Program-made: the position numbers and the translations under genes
Shown: in pieces, positions 18,374 through 26,590 of the stretch
Numbering within the stretch: the first letter of the stretch is position 1
Layout: every line of letters begins with the position of its first letter
Notes under the pieces: generated by a model
What the model saw: only the letters and a program-made list of their open reading frames with translations
Databases searched by the model: none
What the model was told of the DNA's origin: nothing
Origin: Firmicutes bacterium UBA7510
GTDB taxonomy: Bacteria > Bacillota > Clostridia > Tissierellales > Sedimentibacteraceae
Assembly: GCA_002479485.1 (NCBI GenBank)
Contig: DLNM01000052.1
Location: forward strand, 119,878-183,877
Direction of reading: 5' to 3'
Length of the DNA: 64,000 bases

Positions 18374-20068
18374 ATGTTTAAAAATATGAAAATAAAATAC
18401 AGAATATATTTGAGTTTTTTATTAATGTTTATTTTTATAGTGAATATGGGAAACACATCAATTATTTCATTAAATAATGCAAACAGAAATCTTAATAATT
18501 TTGTAAAACGAGCTTACATACCCGCAAACGCAATAAAAACTTGCATGGTAGAAACAAATTCTGCTGCGCAAACCATAAGTGCGATGGCACTTACTAATAA
18601 TAAAAGTTCTTATTCTGATTATGATGAAAAAATAAGTGAGAGCGTAGGTATAATTAATGACAATATTGAAGTTGTTAAAAAGTACTATAAGGAGGATAAT
18701 CAATTAGTTATTGAGTATGAAACAGCTCTTAATAATTTGATATCCATAGGTGACAGTATAGTCTCAGATATTAAAGCTGGAAATAAATCAAGTGCTTCTG
18801 AGCAAATAGTTGGTACCTTAACAACAACACTAAATGATGTTAATGATATTGCAAAAAAATTATCTTTAAATTTGGAAGGCTTTGAATCAGCGCTTCTAGC
18901 TGATAGTACAAAAAGAACAAATAATAATATTGGTTTATCTCTAGGCTTTATGGCACTTAGCCTTGCAGCTTGTATTTTAATAGCATTGTCTTTAACAAAG
19001 GCAATAAATAGACCTTTATTAGAAATTGAAAAAGCAGCGACTGAAATGTCAGAAGGAAATTTAAATATCAAGGTTAACTATAAATCTAAAAATGAGATGG
19101 GAAAACTTGCAGATGCTATTCGTAATTCTGCTTCATCCTTGTTGATGTATGTTAAAAACATTGATATACAAATGGAAGCAATGGCAAATAATGATTTTAC
19201 TGTTAAGTCTGATGTAGAATTTGTAGGAGACTTTGAAAATATTAAAAAATCCATTAATAAATTTATAGAAAATATGTCTCATACAATATCACAAATTACA
19301 CAGGCTTCAGTAGAGGTAAGTGATGGTGCTAACCAGGTATCATCAGCTTCGCAAACCCTGTCACAAGGGGCTACAGAGCAAGCAAGTTCTATTGAAGAAT
19401 TAGTTGCTACTGTTAACATAGTATTAGAACAAATCAAACAAAACGCTCAAAATTCAGTTAAAGCTGACGAACAATCTATTTTGATAGATTCAGAGATGGA
19501 AAAAAGCAATGATAAAATGAATAAAATGGTTAATGCTATGAATGTAATTAATAATAAATCAAGTGAGATAGGTAAAATTATTAAAACCATAGAAGACATA
19601 GCTTTCCAAACAAATATATTAGCGCTTAATGCAGCTGTTGAGGCAGCACGTGCTGGAGCGGCTGGCAAAGGATTTGCAGTAGTTGCAGAAGAGGTTAGAA
19701 ATTTAGCATCTAGAAGTGCTGAGGCTGCTAATGATACAACTGCGTTAATAGAGGATACCTTGAACGCTGTTGGAGAAGGTGCGAAAATAGCATCTGAGAC
19801 AGCAGAATCACTAAAATCTGTCGTAGAAGAAAATAAAACTATGGTAAAAACAATCAATGAAATATCATCTGCTTCTAAAGAGCAGGCTGAATCAATTGAA
19901 GAAATTAACAGAGGATTAGAGCAAATATCGTTTGTTGTTCAAACTAATACTGCGACAGCAGAGGAAAGTGCGGCAGCAAGTGAAGAATTATCTAGTCAGG
20001 CTTTATTGCTTGAACATATGATGAAAGAGTTCAAAATTAAAAATCATAAGGTTGGAAATATAATATAA
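18374..20068 (+). CDS. Methyl-accepting chemotaxis protein
   Basis: A 564-residue transmembrane receptor. A short cytoplasmic tail is followed by TM1 (YLSFLLMFIFIVNMG), an extracellular four-helix-bundle-type sensor of about 150 residues, TM2 (LSLGFMALSLAACILIALSL), HAMP (INRPLLEIEKAATEMSEGNLNIKV) and the signalling hairpin with DIAFQTNILALNAAVEAARAG, the CheA/CheW contact. No conserved C-terminal pentapeptide for CheR docking is seen (it ends HKVGNII). GGAGG at 18361-18365 places the start at ATG 18374; upstream in-frame codons lack a ribosome site. The ligand is unknown. Confidence 0.93.
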   Translation: MFKNMKIKYRIYLSFLLMFIFIVNMGNTSIISLNNANRNLNNFVKRAYIPANAIKTCMVETNSAAQTISAMALTNNKSSYSDYDEKISESVGIINDNIEVVKKYYKEDNQLVIEYETALNNLISIGDSIVSDIKAGNKSSASEQIVGTLTTTLNDVNDIAKKLSLNLEGFESALLADSTKRTNNNIGLSLGFMALSLAACILIALSLTKAINRPLLEIEKAATEMSEGNLNIKVNYKSKNEMGKLADAIRNSASSLLMYVKNIDIQMEAMANNDFTVKSDVEFVGDFENIKKSINKFIENMSHTISQITQASVEVSDGANQVSSASQTLSQGATEQASSIEELVATVNIVLEQIKQNAQNSVKADEQSILIDSEMEKSNDKMNKMVNAMNVINNKSSEIGKIIKTIEDIAFQTNILALNAAVEAARAGAAGKGFAVVAEEVRNLASRSAEAANDTTALIEDTLNAVGEGAKIASETAESLKSVVEENKTMVKTINEISSASKEQAESIEEINRGLEQISFVVQTNTATAEESAAASEELSSQALLLEHMMKEFKIKNHKVGNII

Positions 20069-20075
20069 AAAACTA

Positions 20076-20104
20076 TTGACATTTTTAATTATTTTTAATA
20101 TTAT
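20076..20104 (+). promoter_or_regulatory. Promoter of the T-box / valS transcript
   Basis: TTGACA at 20076-20081, a 17-base spacer and TATTAT at 20099-20104, a near-consensus sigma-A promoter just upstream of the T-box leader. Confidence 0.85.
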
Positions 20105-20119
20105 AGATTGAAATAAATA

Positions 20120-20350
20120 TTTTGTGATGATAAAGAGGAGTAAATATAAAAATCCTTTAGAGAGCATAGTTCGTTGGCTGAAAGACTGTGTAGACATTTT
20201 TATATTGAAGGTAGCTTTGGAGCATTTAATCCGAAAATAGAAGTAGGATTAAACGGATAAAACCGTTAAAGAATTAAGAGCCGTAATTGGAATTTAGGTG
20301 GTACCGCGGGTTTTCTCGTCCTATAAGGGAGAGAAAACTCGCTATTTATT
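20120..20350 (+). ncRNA. T-box leader, predicted tRNA-Val sensor
   Basis: A cis-acting leader that reads tRNA charging. The T-box core AGGTGGTACCGCGG lies at 20296-20309. Downstream, GTTTTCTC / GAGAAAAC forms the terminator hairpin ending near 20338, followed by a T-rich stretch. The Stem I region has AGAGGAG early and GAGAG near its distal part, and on its 3' side a GTA codon at 20211-20213 in the context TTGAAGGTAGC, a plausible valine specifier. Control of valS fits. The specifier assignment is by position and context, not by a folded model. Confidence 0.9.
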
Positions 20351-20364
20351 TTTTGGAGGTTTTT

Positions 20365-20532
20365 ATGAACGTTGGATTTTTAATATTGTTAATTGGCATA
20401 ATAGCTAATTTAGGTGCTGATATAGCACATAGAAAAGGAAAAATTAAAGATTTAAAAAGCCTCTTTAAGGTTAAGATGTCTGCCTTAGGGGTGACAATTA
20501 TAGGACTTATACTAGCAATATATTTGTACTAA
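20365..20532 (+). CDS. Small two-segment membrane protein under T-box control
   Basis: A 55-residue protein made of two hydrophobic segments (FLILLIGIIANLGADIA and MSALGVTIIGLILAIYLY) joined by a basic loop RKGKIKDLKSLFKVK. GGAGG nine bases upstream of ATG 20365 and a clean stop 25 bases before valS indicate a real gene cotranscribed with valS. I recognise no family. It might be a membrane anchor or regulator, or a small protein linked only by transcription. Nothing suggests a toxin beyond its size and hydrophobicity. Confidence 0.7.
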   Translation: MNVGFLILLIGIIANLGADIAHRKGKIKDLKSLFKVKMSALGVTIIGLILAIYLY

Positions 20533-20557
20533 AAAATTTAAGAATGGAGAATAGATT

Positions 20558-23203
20558 ATGAATACAAAATATAATCCAAAGGATTTTGAAGAGAAAATTT
20601 ATAAAACTTGGATGGAAGAAGATTGCTTTAAGGCTGAAGTAAATAAAGATAAGACACCATATACAATTGTTTTACCACCACCAAATATTACAGGGCAGCT
20701 TCATATGGGTCATGCTCTTGACCATACTTTGCAGGATGTTTTAATTAGATGGAAAAGAATGCAAGGATTTGAAACCTTATGGCTACCAGGAACAGACCAT
20801 GCCAGTATAGCTACTGAAGTAAAGGTAGTTGAAAGAATAAGAGAAGAAGAGGGTAAATCAAAAGAAGAGTTAGGAAGAGATGAATTCCTAAAAAGGGCTT
20901 GGGACTGGAAGGAAGAGTACGGCGGAAGAATAGTTGAACAGATGAGAAAGCTTGGTAACTCTTGTGATTGGTCTAAGGAAAGATTTACAATGGATGAGGG
21001 CTGCAACAAAGCAGTTACAGAAGTTTTTATTAAGCTATATGAAAAAGGACTTATATATAAAGGAAATAGAATTATAAACTGGTGTCCAGACTGTTTGACA
21101 TCTATATCAGATGCAGAGGTTGAGCATGAAGATAAACCAGGAAAATACTACTATGTAAAATACCCATATGTAGACAATCCAAATGAGTATTTTATAGTTG
21201 CAACAACAAGACCAGAAACTATATTTGGTGATACTGCAATAGCCGCACACTATGATGATGAAAGATATAAAAACTTAATCGGTAAAAAAGTAATAGTTCC
21301 ATTAGTAGGAAGGGAAATAGAAATTATAGGTGATGAATATCCAGATATGACTAAAGGCACGGGAGCACTTAAAATTACTCCTTGCCATGACCCTAATGAC
21401 TTTGAAATAGGCTTAAGACATAATCTTGAATTCATCTCATGTATGAATGAAGACGGAACTATGAATGATATTGCTGGTAAATACAATGGTATGGATAGAT
21501 ATGAGTGTAGAAAAGCCTTCGTTAAGGAATTGGAAGAAAATGGATATATATTAAAGATAGAAGACACATCACACAATGTAGGAACTTGTTATAGATGCCA
21601 TAACATAGTTGAGCCAAGAGTTTCAGACCAGTGGTTTGTAAAAATGGAGGAATTAGCTAAGCCTGCAATAGAAGCTGCACAAAATAAGGATGTAGAATTT
21701 GTACCAGAGAGATTTACAAAAATTTATTACAACTGGTTAGAGGGCATAAGAGATTGGTGTATATCAAGACAATTATGGTGGGGACACAGAATACCAGCAT
21801 ATTATTGCGAAGATTGCGGTGAGATGATGGTTTTAAGAGAAGCACCTGACAAGTGTTCTAAATGTGGTAGTACAAATGTAAAACAAGATGAGGATGTACT
21901 TGATACTTGGTTTAGTTCAGCTTTATGGCCATTCTCAACACTTGGTTGGCCTGAAAAAACTCCAGAGCTTGATTACTTCTTCCCAACTAATGTTTTAGTT
22001 ACTGGATATGATATAATATTCTTCTGGGTTGTAAGAATGGTATTTTCAAGTCTTGAGCAAATGGGTGAAGTTCCATTTAATCATGTATTTATCCACGGTC
22101 TTGTAAGAGATGCCGAAGGAAGAAAGATGTCAAAATCTTTAGGTAACGGAGTTGATCCACTTGAAATTATAGACCAGTATGGTGCAGATGCCTTAAGATT
22201 TATGCTTATGACTGGTATATCACCTGGTAATGACACTAGATTTAAAGTTGAAAAATTAGAGGCTTGTAGAAACTTTGCTAATAAGCTATGGAATGCATCA
22301 AGATTTGTTCTAATGAATTTGGATGATACTACTCTAGTAGATGAAAAAACTTCTATGGCTAATCTTAGAACAGAGGATAAATGGATAATTTCAAGAATAA
22401 ACACTGTTGCAAATGAAGTAACACAAAACCTTGATAAATTCGAGCTTGGTATAGCTGCACAAAATGTATATGACTTTATTTGGAATGAATATTGCGATTG
22501 GTACATTGAAATAGTAAAACCAAGACTATATGGTGAAGATAAATTAACTAAGGATACAGCTAAGTTTGTATTAATTAAAGTATTAAAGGATATGCTTAAA
22601 TTATTGCATCCATTTATGCCATTTATAACTGAAGAAATTTGGTCAAACCTACCAAATACTTCTTCAAGACTTATAAAATCAGAATGGCCAGCATATGATA
22701 AAAATGAACATTTTGAAGATGCAGAGCAAAATATGCAATTTATCATGGAGGCGGTAACTAGAATAAGAAATATTAGAGCTGAAATGAATGTTGCTCCATC
22801 AAGAAAGGCAAGAGCTGTATTTATACCTTCAAAGGAAGCTGTTAAATCATACCTAGAAAATGCTTCACAATATTTTGCAACTCTTGCAAATATAACAGAG
22901 ATTCAAATAGTTAGTGATAAATCACAAATAAGCGAGGACACAGCAACAGGAGTTATGGACGGAACAGAGATCTGCTTACCGCTTGCCGATTTAATAGACT
23001 TTGAAAAAGAAATAGAAAGATTAGAAAAAGAAAAGGTTAAGCTTCAATCAGAGCTAGACAGAGTTAATGGAAAGCTTTCAAATGAAAAGTTCATGAGTAA
23101 AGCTCCAGAAAATGTTGTAGTTGAGGAAAGAGAAAAATTAGCTAAATATCAAGAAATGATGAATACAGTTTCAGAAAGACTTGAACAAATGAAAAATAGG
23201 TAA
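20558..23203 (+). CDS. valS: Valine--tRNA ligase
   Basis: Valyl-tRNA synthetase of 881 residues, full length for bacteria. It charges tRNA-Val in the cytoplasm. The class I signatures are HMGH (in ITGQLHMGHALDHT) and KMSKS (in GRKMSKSLGNG). The editing domain lies between about 180 and 330 (VATTRPETIFGDTAIAAH). The C-terminal coiled-coil arm of ValRS is visible from about 810 (EIERLEKEKVKLQSELDRVNGKL). The GGAG ribosome site supports the start. It is regulated by the upstream T-box. Confidence 0.98.
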   Translation: MNTKYNPKDFEEKIYKTWMEEDCFKAEVNKDKTPYTIVLPPPNITGQLHMGHALDHTLQDVLIRWKRMQGFETLWLPGTDHASIATEVKVVERIREEEGKSKEELGRDEFLKRAWDWKEEYGGRIVEQMRKLGNSCDWSKERFTMDEGCNKAVTEVFIKLYEKGLIYKGNRIINWCPDCLTSISDAEVEHEDKPGKYYYVKYPYVDNPNEYFIVATTRPETIFGDTAIAAHYDDERYKNLIGKKVIVPLVGREIEIIGDEYPDMTKGTGALKITPCHDPNDFEIGLRHNLEFISCMNEDGTMNDIAGKYNGMDRYECRKAFVKELEENGYILKIEDTSHNVGTCYRCHNIVEPRVSDQWFVKMEELAKPAIEAAQNKDVEFVPERFTKIYYNWLEGIRDWCISRQLWWGHRIPAYYCEDCGEMMVLREAPDKCSKCGSTNVKQDEDVLDTWFSSALWPFSTLGWPEKTPELDYFFPTNVLVTGYDIIFFWVVRMVFSSLEQMGEVPFNHVFIHGLVRDAEGRKMSKSLGNGVDPLEIIDQYGADALRFMLMTGISPGNDTRFKVEKLEACRNFANKLWNASRFVLMNLDDTTLVDEKTSMANLRTEDKWIISRINTVANEVTQNLDKFELGIAAQNVYDFIWNEYCDWYIEIVKPRLYGEDKLTKDTAKFVLIKVLKDMLKLLHPFMPFITEEIWSNLPNTSSRLIKSEWPAYDKNEHFEDAEQNMQFIMEAVTRIRNIRAEMNVAPSRKARAVFIPSKEAVKSYLENASQYFATLANITEIQIVSDKSQISEDTATGVMDGTEICLPLADLIDFEKEIERLEKEKVKLQSELDRVNGKLSNEKFMSKAPENVVVEEREKLAKYQEMMNTVSERLEQMKNR

Positions 23204-23217
23204 TATAAAAAGCTGTG

Positions 23218-23258
23218 TAAATAGCACACAGATAATTTAAGTATTTGTGTGCTATTTA
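23218..23258 (+). terminator. Hairpin after valS, possible weak terminator
   Basis: A perfect 13-bp stem TAAATAGCACACA / TGTGTGCTATTTA with a 15-base loop. The following sequence is TAAAAGG rather than a T run, so termination may be partial, allowing read-through into the hydrolase gene at 23277. Confidence 0.6.
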
Positions 23259-23276
23259 TAAAAGGTGGGGATTTTA

Positions 23277-24197
23277 ATGGCTATAAGTAAAGCTATGCTA
23301 ACAGCATTAAAGACTTTATCATATCCGGATGTAGATATAAGAAAAACATATAAATTACACCGTAAGGTTAAAAGTTTAGGTAGAGGTTTTAGAATATCTA
23401 GGAATTACAAAATATGGGATCGTTTGGTTTTAAACGGTGAACATGAAGTTCCTGTACGAATATTTTCTCCTAAAAATGAGAAAACTGACCGCATACTTTT
23501 ATTTTTTCATGGTGGTGGCTGGGTTGTAGGGAACATCGATACATATACAAGGGTATGTGTTAATATGGCTCGTTTAACTAAGCATATTGTGGTTTCAGTA
23601 GACTACAGATTAGCACCGGAAAACAAATTTCCATTAGGTTTAGAAGACTGTTATACTGTTGCAAAGGAATTATATATTGATGGAAATTATCGTGATGTAA
23701 AACCAGAGAATATAACTATCATAGGAGATAGTGCAGGAGGAAATCTAGCTGCTGCTTTATCACTTATGGCAAGGGATAGAGGAGAGTTTATGCCTTCAAA
23801 GCAAATACTTATTTATCCAGCTACAGGAAATGATTATAGCGAAAATTCGCCATTTGCTTCAGTTAAAGATAATGGAAAGGACTATCTCTTGACGTCAAAA
23901 AGAGTAGAGGGGTACATGGATCTTTATATGTCATCTGAGGAGGACAAAAAAAATCCATATTTTTCGCCTTTACATGCTAGCGATTTGACAAATCAACCTG
24001 AAACTTTAATAATTACTGCTGAATTTTGCCCTTTAAGAGACGAGGGAGAAGCTTACGGGAAAAAACTAAATGAAGCAGGAAATAAGGCTTATGTACATCG
24101 CATTCCGGATGCATTACATGGCTATTTTGCATTGCCACCGAATTTTGATATGGTAGAAAAAACATATGAATTAATAAATGAATTTCTTTGGAGGTGA
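23277..24197 (+). CDS. Alpha/beta hydrolase, hormone-sensitive-lipase/acetyl-esterase family
   Basis: A 306-residue cytoplasmic esterase. The oxyanion-hole motif HGGGW occurs near residue 80, the nucleophile elbow is GDSAGG (near 155), and the catalytic His is in DALHGYF near the C-terminus; the acid probably lies in the ITAEFCPLRDEGEAY segment. AGGTGGGG at 23263-23270 favours ATG 23277 over a GTG 12 bases earlier. The next gene starts four bases after its stop with a ribosome site inside this gene, so the pair is coupled. Acyltransferase and hydrolase together suggest handling of an acylated alcohol or lipid; the substrate is unknown. Confidence 0.9.
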   Translation: MAISKAMLTALKTLSYPDVDIRKTYKLHRKVKSLGRGFRISRNYKIWDRLVLNGEHEVPVRIFSPKNEKTDRILLFFHGGGWVVGNIDTYTRVCVNMARLTKHIVVSVDYRLAPENKFPLGLEDCYTVAKELYIDGNYRDVKPENITIIGDSAGGNLAAALSLMARDRGEFMPSKQILIYPATGNDYSENSPFASVKDNGKDYLLTSKRVEGYMDLYMSSEEDKKNPYFSPLHASDLTNQPETLIITAEFCPLRDEGEAYGKKLNEAGNKAYVHRIPDALHGYFALPPNFDMVEKTYELINEFLWR

Positions 24198-24201
24198 TTT
24201 C

Positions 24202-25494
24202 TTGGCTAAGAGGAATGAACAAAGACGTTGGAGAAAGCTTGACAATGCTGCCAAGATATTTCCATCTACTGTTAATAGTAGAGATAGTAAGGTATTTAGA
24301 TGTACCTGTGAATTATATGAAAATGTAGATAAAGATGTGTTAAAAACCGCTTTAGATTTAACCCTAGAAAAATTTCCTTTCTATAGGTCAGTGCTTAAAA
24401 AAGGACTATTTTGGTACTATCTAGAGGATAGTTCAATAGAGCCTGTTGTTAGAGAGGAATATAGAATGCCCTGTGCGCCTATTTATAGTAGCATAAGAAG
24501 AAACTTATTATTTGAAGTAACTTACTTTGAAAAACGTATAAATTTAGAGGTATATCATGCCTTGTCAGACGGAACAGGGGCTTTAAATTTTTTAAAAACA
24601 TTAGTATTTTATTATCTGAAAGAAAAACATTCTAACGAATTTGATGGTAAGCACTTAATGTTTAATTATAATGCTTCGGAAAGAGAAAAGGTAGATGATA
24701 GCTTTTTTAAATATTATCTAAAAAAGAAACTACCTCGTAAAGAAAAAACACCAAATGCTTTTAAGTTTAAAGAAGAATGTGTAGATGTAGGAGTTGTTCG
24801 TGTTATTGAAGGAAGAGTATCAGTTAAAAAGTTATTAGAAAAGTCCCATGAACACAATTCCACTCTTACAGCTTTTTTATTAGCAATACTTATTCGCTCC
24901 ATAGGAGAGTGTATGGCAATGCGTGATAAAACAAAGCCTGTAGTTGTTTCAGTTCCGGTAAATTTGCGTAATTTCTTTGAATCCGAGTCAGCTAGAAACT
25001 TTTTTGGTGTAGTAAATATTGAGTATAATTTTTTGAAAAATGGCTCTGAATTATCAGAGATTATAGAATATGTGGATAAATCACTAAAAGAGAAATTAAC
25101 TATAGAAAAATTAAGTGAACGTATGATTAGATTATCAGCACTTGAGAATCAATTTGCTGCCAAGATTATCCCAGTAGTTTTAAAAAATCCAATTATGAAA
25201 ATGGCTTATATATTAGGGGATAGAGGTATAACTGCCGCCTTTTCAAATGTAGGAAAGGTCGAAATGCCAGAGGAATTTAAACCTTATATTAATTTATTTG
25301 ATGTTTTTACGTGCACTAAACGCTTACAGGTTTGTATGTGTTCCTATAAAGATAACTGTGTTATTAGCTTTACATCACCACTTGTAAGTACAGATGTACA
25401 GCGCAGATTTTTTAGAGCTCTTACTGGATATGGGTTAGATGTTGAAATAACTACAAATCTTGATATAAAGGAGAATGAAGATGCTATATTGTGA
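24202..25494 (+). CDS. Condensation/alcohol acetyltransferase-like protein
   Basis: A protein of about 430 residues resembling the CoA-dependent acyltransferase/condensation fold. The catalytic-type HxxxDG motif appears as YHALSDGTGALNFLKTL near residue 125, and VVVSVPVNLRNFFESESARNFFG resembles the second conserved region of alcohol acetyltransferases. GGAGG at 24190-24194 sits seven bases before a TTG at 24202, which I take as the start. It overlaps the following gene by 14 bases. The acceptor and acyl donor are not evident. Confidence 0.8.
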   Translation: MAKRNEQRRWRKLDNAAKIFPSTVNSRDSKVFRCTCELYENVDKDVLKTALDLTLEKFPFYRSVLKKGLFWYYLEDSSIEPVVREEYRMPCAPIYSSIRRNLLFEVTYFEKRINLEVYHALSDGTGALNFLKTLVFYYLKEKHSNEFDGKHLMFNYNASEREKVDDSFFKYYLKKKLPRKEKTPNAFKFKEECVDVGVVRVIEGRVSVKKLLEKSHEHNSTLTAFLLAILIRSIGECMAMRDKTKPVVVSVPVNLRNFFESESARNFFGVVNIEYNFLKNGSELSEIIEYVDKSLKEKLTIEKLSERMIRLSALENQFAAKIIPVVLKNPIMKMAYILGDRGITAAFSNVGKVEMPEEFKPYINLFDVFTCTKRLQVCMCSYKDNCVISFTSPLVSTDVQRRFFRALTGYGLDVEITTNLDIKENEDAIL

Positions 25495-26137
25495 AAATTG
25501 CAAGATTAGTATAACAGGTAACCATGAAAAATGCCCATTATGTCAAGGTGATGTTATAGGAGAGCCAAGTAAAACAAATACATTCCCCATTATAAAGGAA
25601 GAAAAGCATTTAATGTATTTAATTCTTAAAATTACTGCTCTCATTACTATAGCAGTTAGCGTTATAAGTGTCTTAATTAATTTAGGTTTTGGCGGTAAAT
25701 GGTCATTTTATGTTATAGCTGGATTTGTAACTGGATGGATAGTTATATGGATAACAGTTAAAATGCATGGTAATATTGCAAAAAATACAATTTGGTTGAC
25801 TGTAATTATATCGATACTATCAATTATATGGGATATGTCAACAGGCTATAGGGGCTGGTCTATAGATTATGTTCTACCCTTAATATGTTGCTTTGCTATG
25901 ATTGAAATGTTTATTGTTGCAAATATCAAAAAGCTAAGAATAGAAGATTATATAGTTTATTTAATAATAGATATATTGTTTGGTATAGTTCCACTTGTTT
26001 TGCTTCTTTTGGATATTGTAAAGGTAGTTTATCCATCTCTTATATGTGTCGCAGAAAGTGTAATATCATTGGCAATATTAATTCTATTTGAAGGAAAGGC
26101 ACTAAAAGCAGAAATTGTAAGAAGAATACATTTATAA
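25481..26137 (+). CDS. Zinc-ribbon membrane protein (DUF6320-like)
   Basis: A 218-residue protein with an N-terminal zinc ribbon (YCENCKISITGNHEKCPLCQGDV, two CxxC pairs) followed by about six hydrophobic segments (for example LKITALITIAVSVISVLINLGF and FVTGWIVIWITV). The AAAGGAG site favours ATG 25481 over ATG 25475. Its start lies inside the acyltransferase gene. I believe this matches DUF6320, often found beside such hydrolase and acyltransferase genes, but that is from memory. The function is unknown; it may anchor or regulate a membrane acyl-transfer reaction. Confidence 0.7.
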   Translation: MLYCENCKISITGNHEKCPLCQGDVIGEPSKTNTFPIIKEEKHLMYLILKITALITIAVSVISVLINLGFGGKWSFYVIAGFVTGWIVIWITVKMHGNIAKNTIWLTVIISILSIIWDMSTGYRGWSIDYVLPLICCFAMIEMFIVANIKKLRIEDYIVYLIIDILFGIVPLVLLLLDIVKVVYPSLICVAESVISLAILILFEGKALKAEIVRRIHL

Positions 26138-26168
26138 AACAAGCAATTATACATGCTTGTTTTTTATT
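26138..26168 (+). terminator. Terminator after the hydrolase/acyltransferase operon
   Basis: The stem AAACAAGCA / TGCTTGTTT with a short loop and a following T run ends the three-gene unit. Confidence 0.85.
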
Positions 26169-26184
26169 TATATATAAAAAAATA

Positions 26185-26212
26185 TTGCAAAATTTCATAT
26201 GTATGCTATAAT
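26185..26212 (+). promoter_or_regulatory. Extended -10 promoter of the peptide-type ABC operon
   Basis: TTGCAA at 26185-26190, a 16-base spacer, and TGCTATAAT, an extended -10, ending at 26212. The next gene starts at 26591, so the untranslated leader would be about 370 bases. Confidence 0.75.
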
Positions 26213-26590
26213 AACCTTGGATTTGTCTTGTATCTATGCAATTATATATGTTTTATTATCAAAACTTATACTAATATATTTTTGTGAAAAACTATATCTT
26301 TAGAACGAGAACAGAAATTGAACTGTTGCATTTCAAACTGAAGAGCATATTTACCTAAATGGAAGTAATGCGTTAATACCATTATTATATTCTTTTCTTT
26401 TTGTATTACACATTTCTAGAGAGATTTCAATTGTTAATGATATAAGACTAATTTAATTTTATTACTTAAAAGAGGAAACGGCGTGGAAAAAACTTCACGT
26501 TATCTATTTATGATGCCACTTCAATGTCTCAAATGTATAGGCACAGCCTAAACATTTGTAGTAGAGACTATGGCATAATGGGAGGTTAAA
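26213..26590 (+). promoter_or_regulatory. Long 5' leader with nested hairpin and repeat element (copy A)
   Basis: There is no gene here. The 3' part carries a repeat-family element: CGTG / CACG around 26482-26499, then ATGCCA (26512-26517) closing with TGGCAT (26571-26576) next to GGGAGG. Inside that closing stem lies an extra nested structure: GTCTC / GAGAC, AAATGT / ACATTT and TAGGC / GCCTA. The ribosome site is therefore at the foot of a large hairpin. The 5' part (26213-26470) shows only weak inverted repeats and resembles no riboswitch I know. Confidence 0.6.

Noticed and set aside
22081..22746. A 221-codon open frame on the minus strand opposite valS
   Set aside because: It lies wholly antisense to a well-conserved synthetase, has no ribosome site or promoter, and its protein is low-complexity with serine and isoleucine runs, as expected from an antisense shadow.
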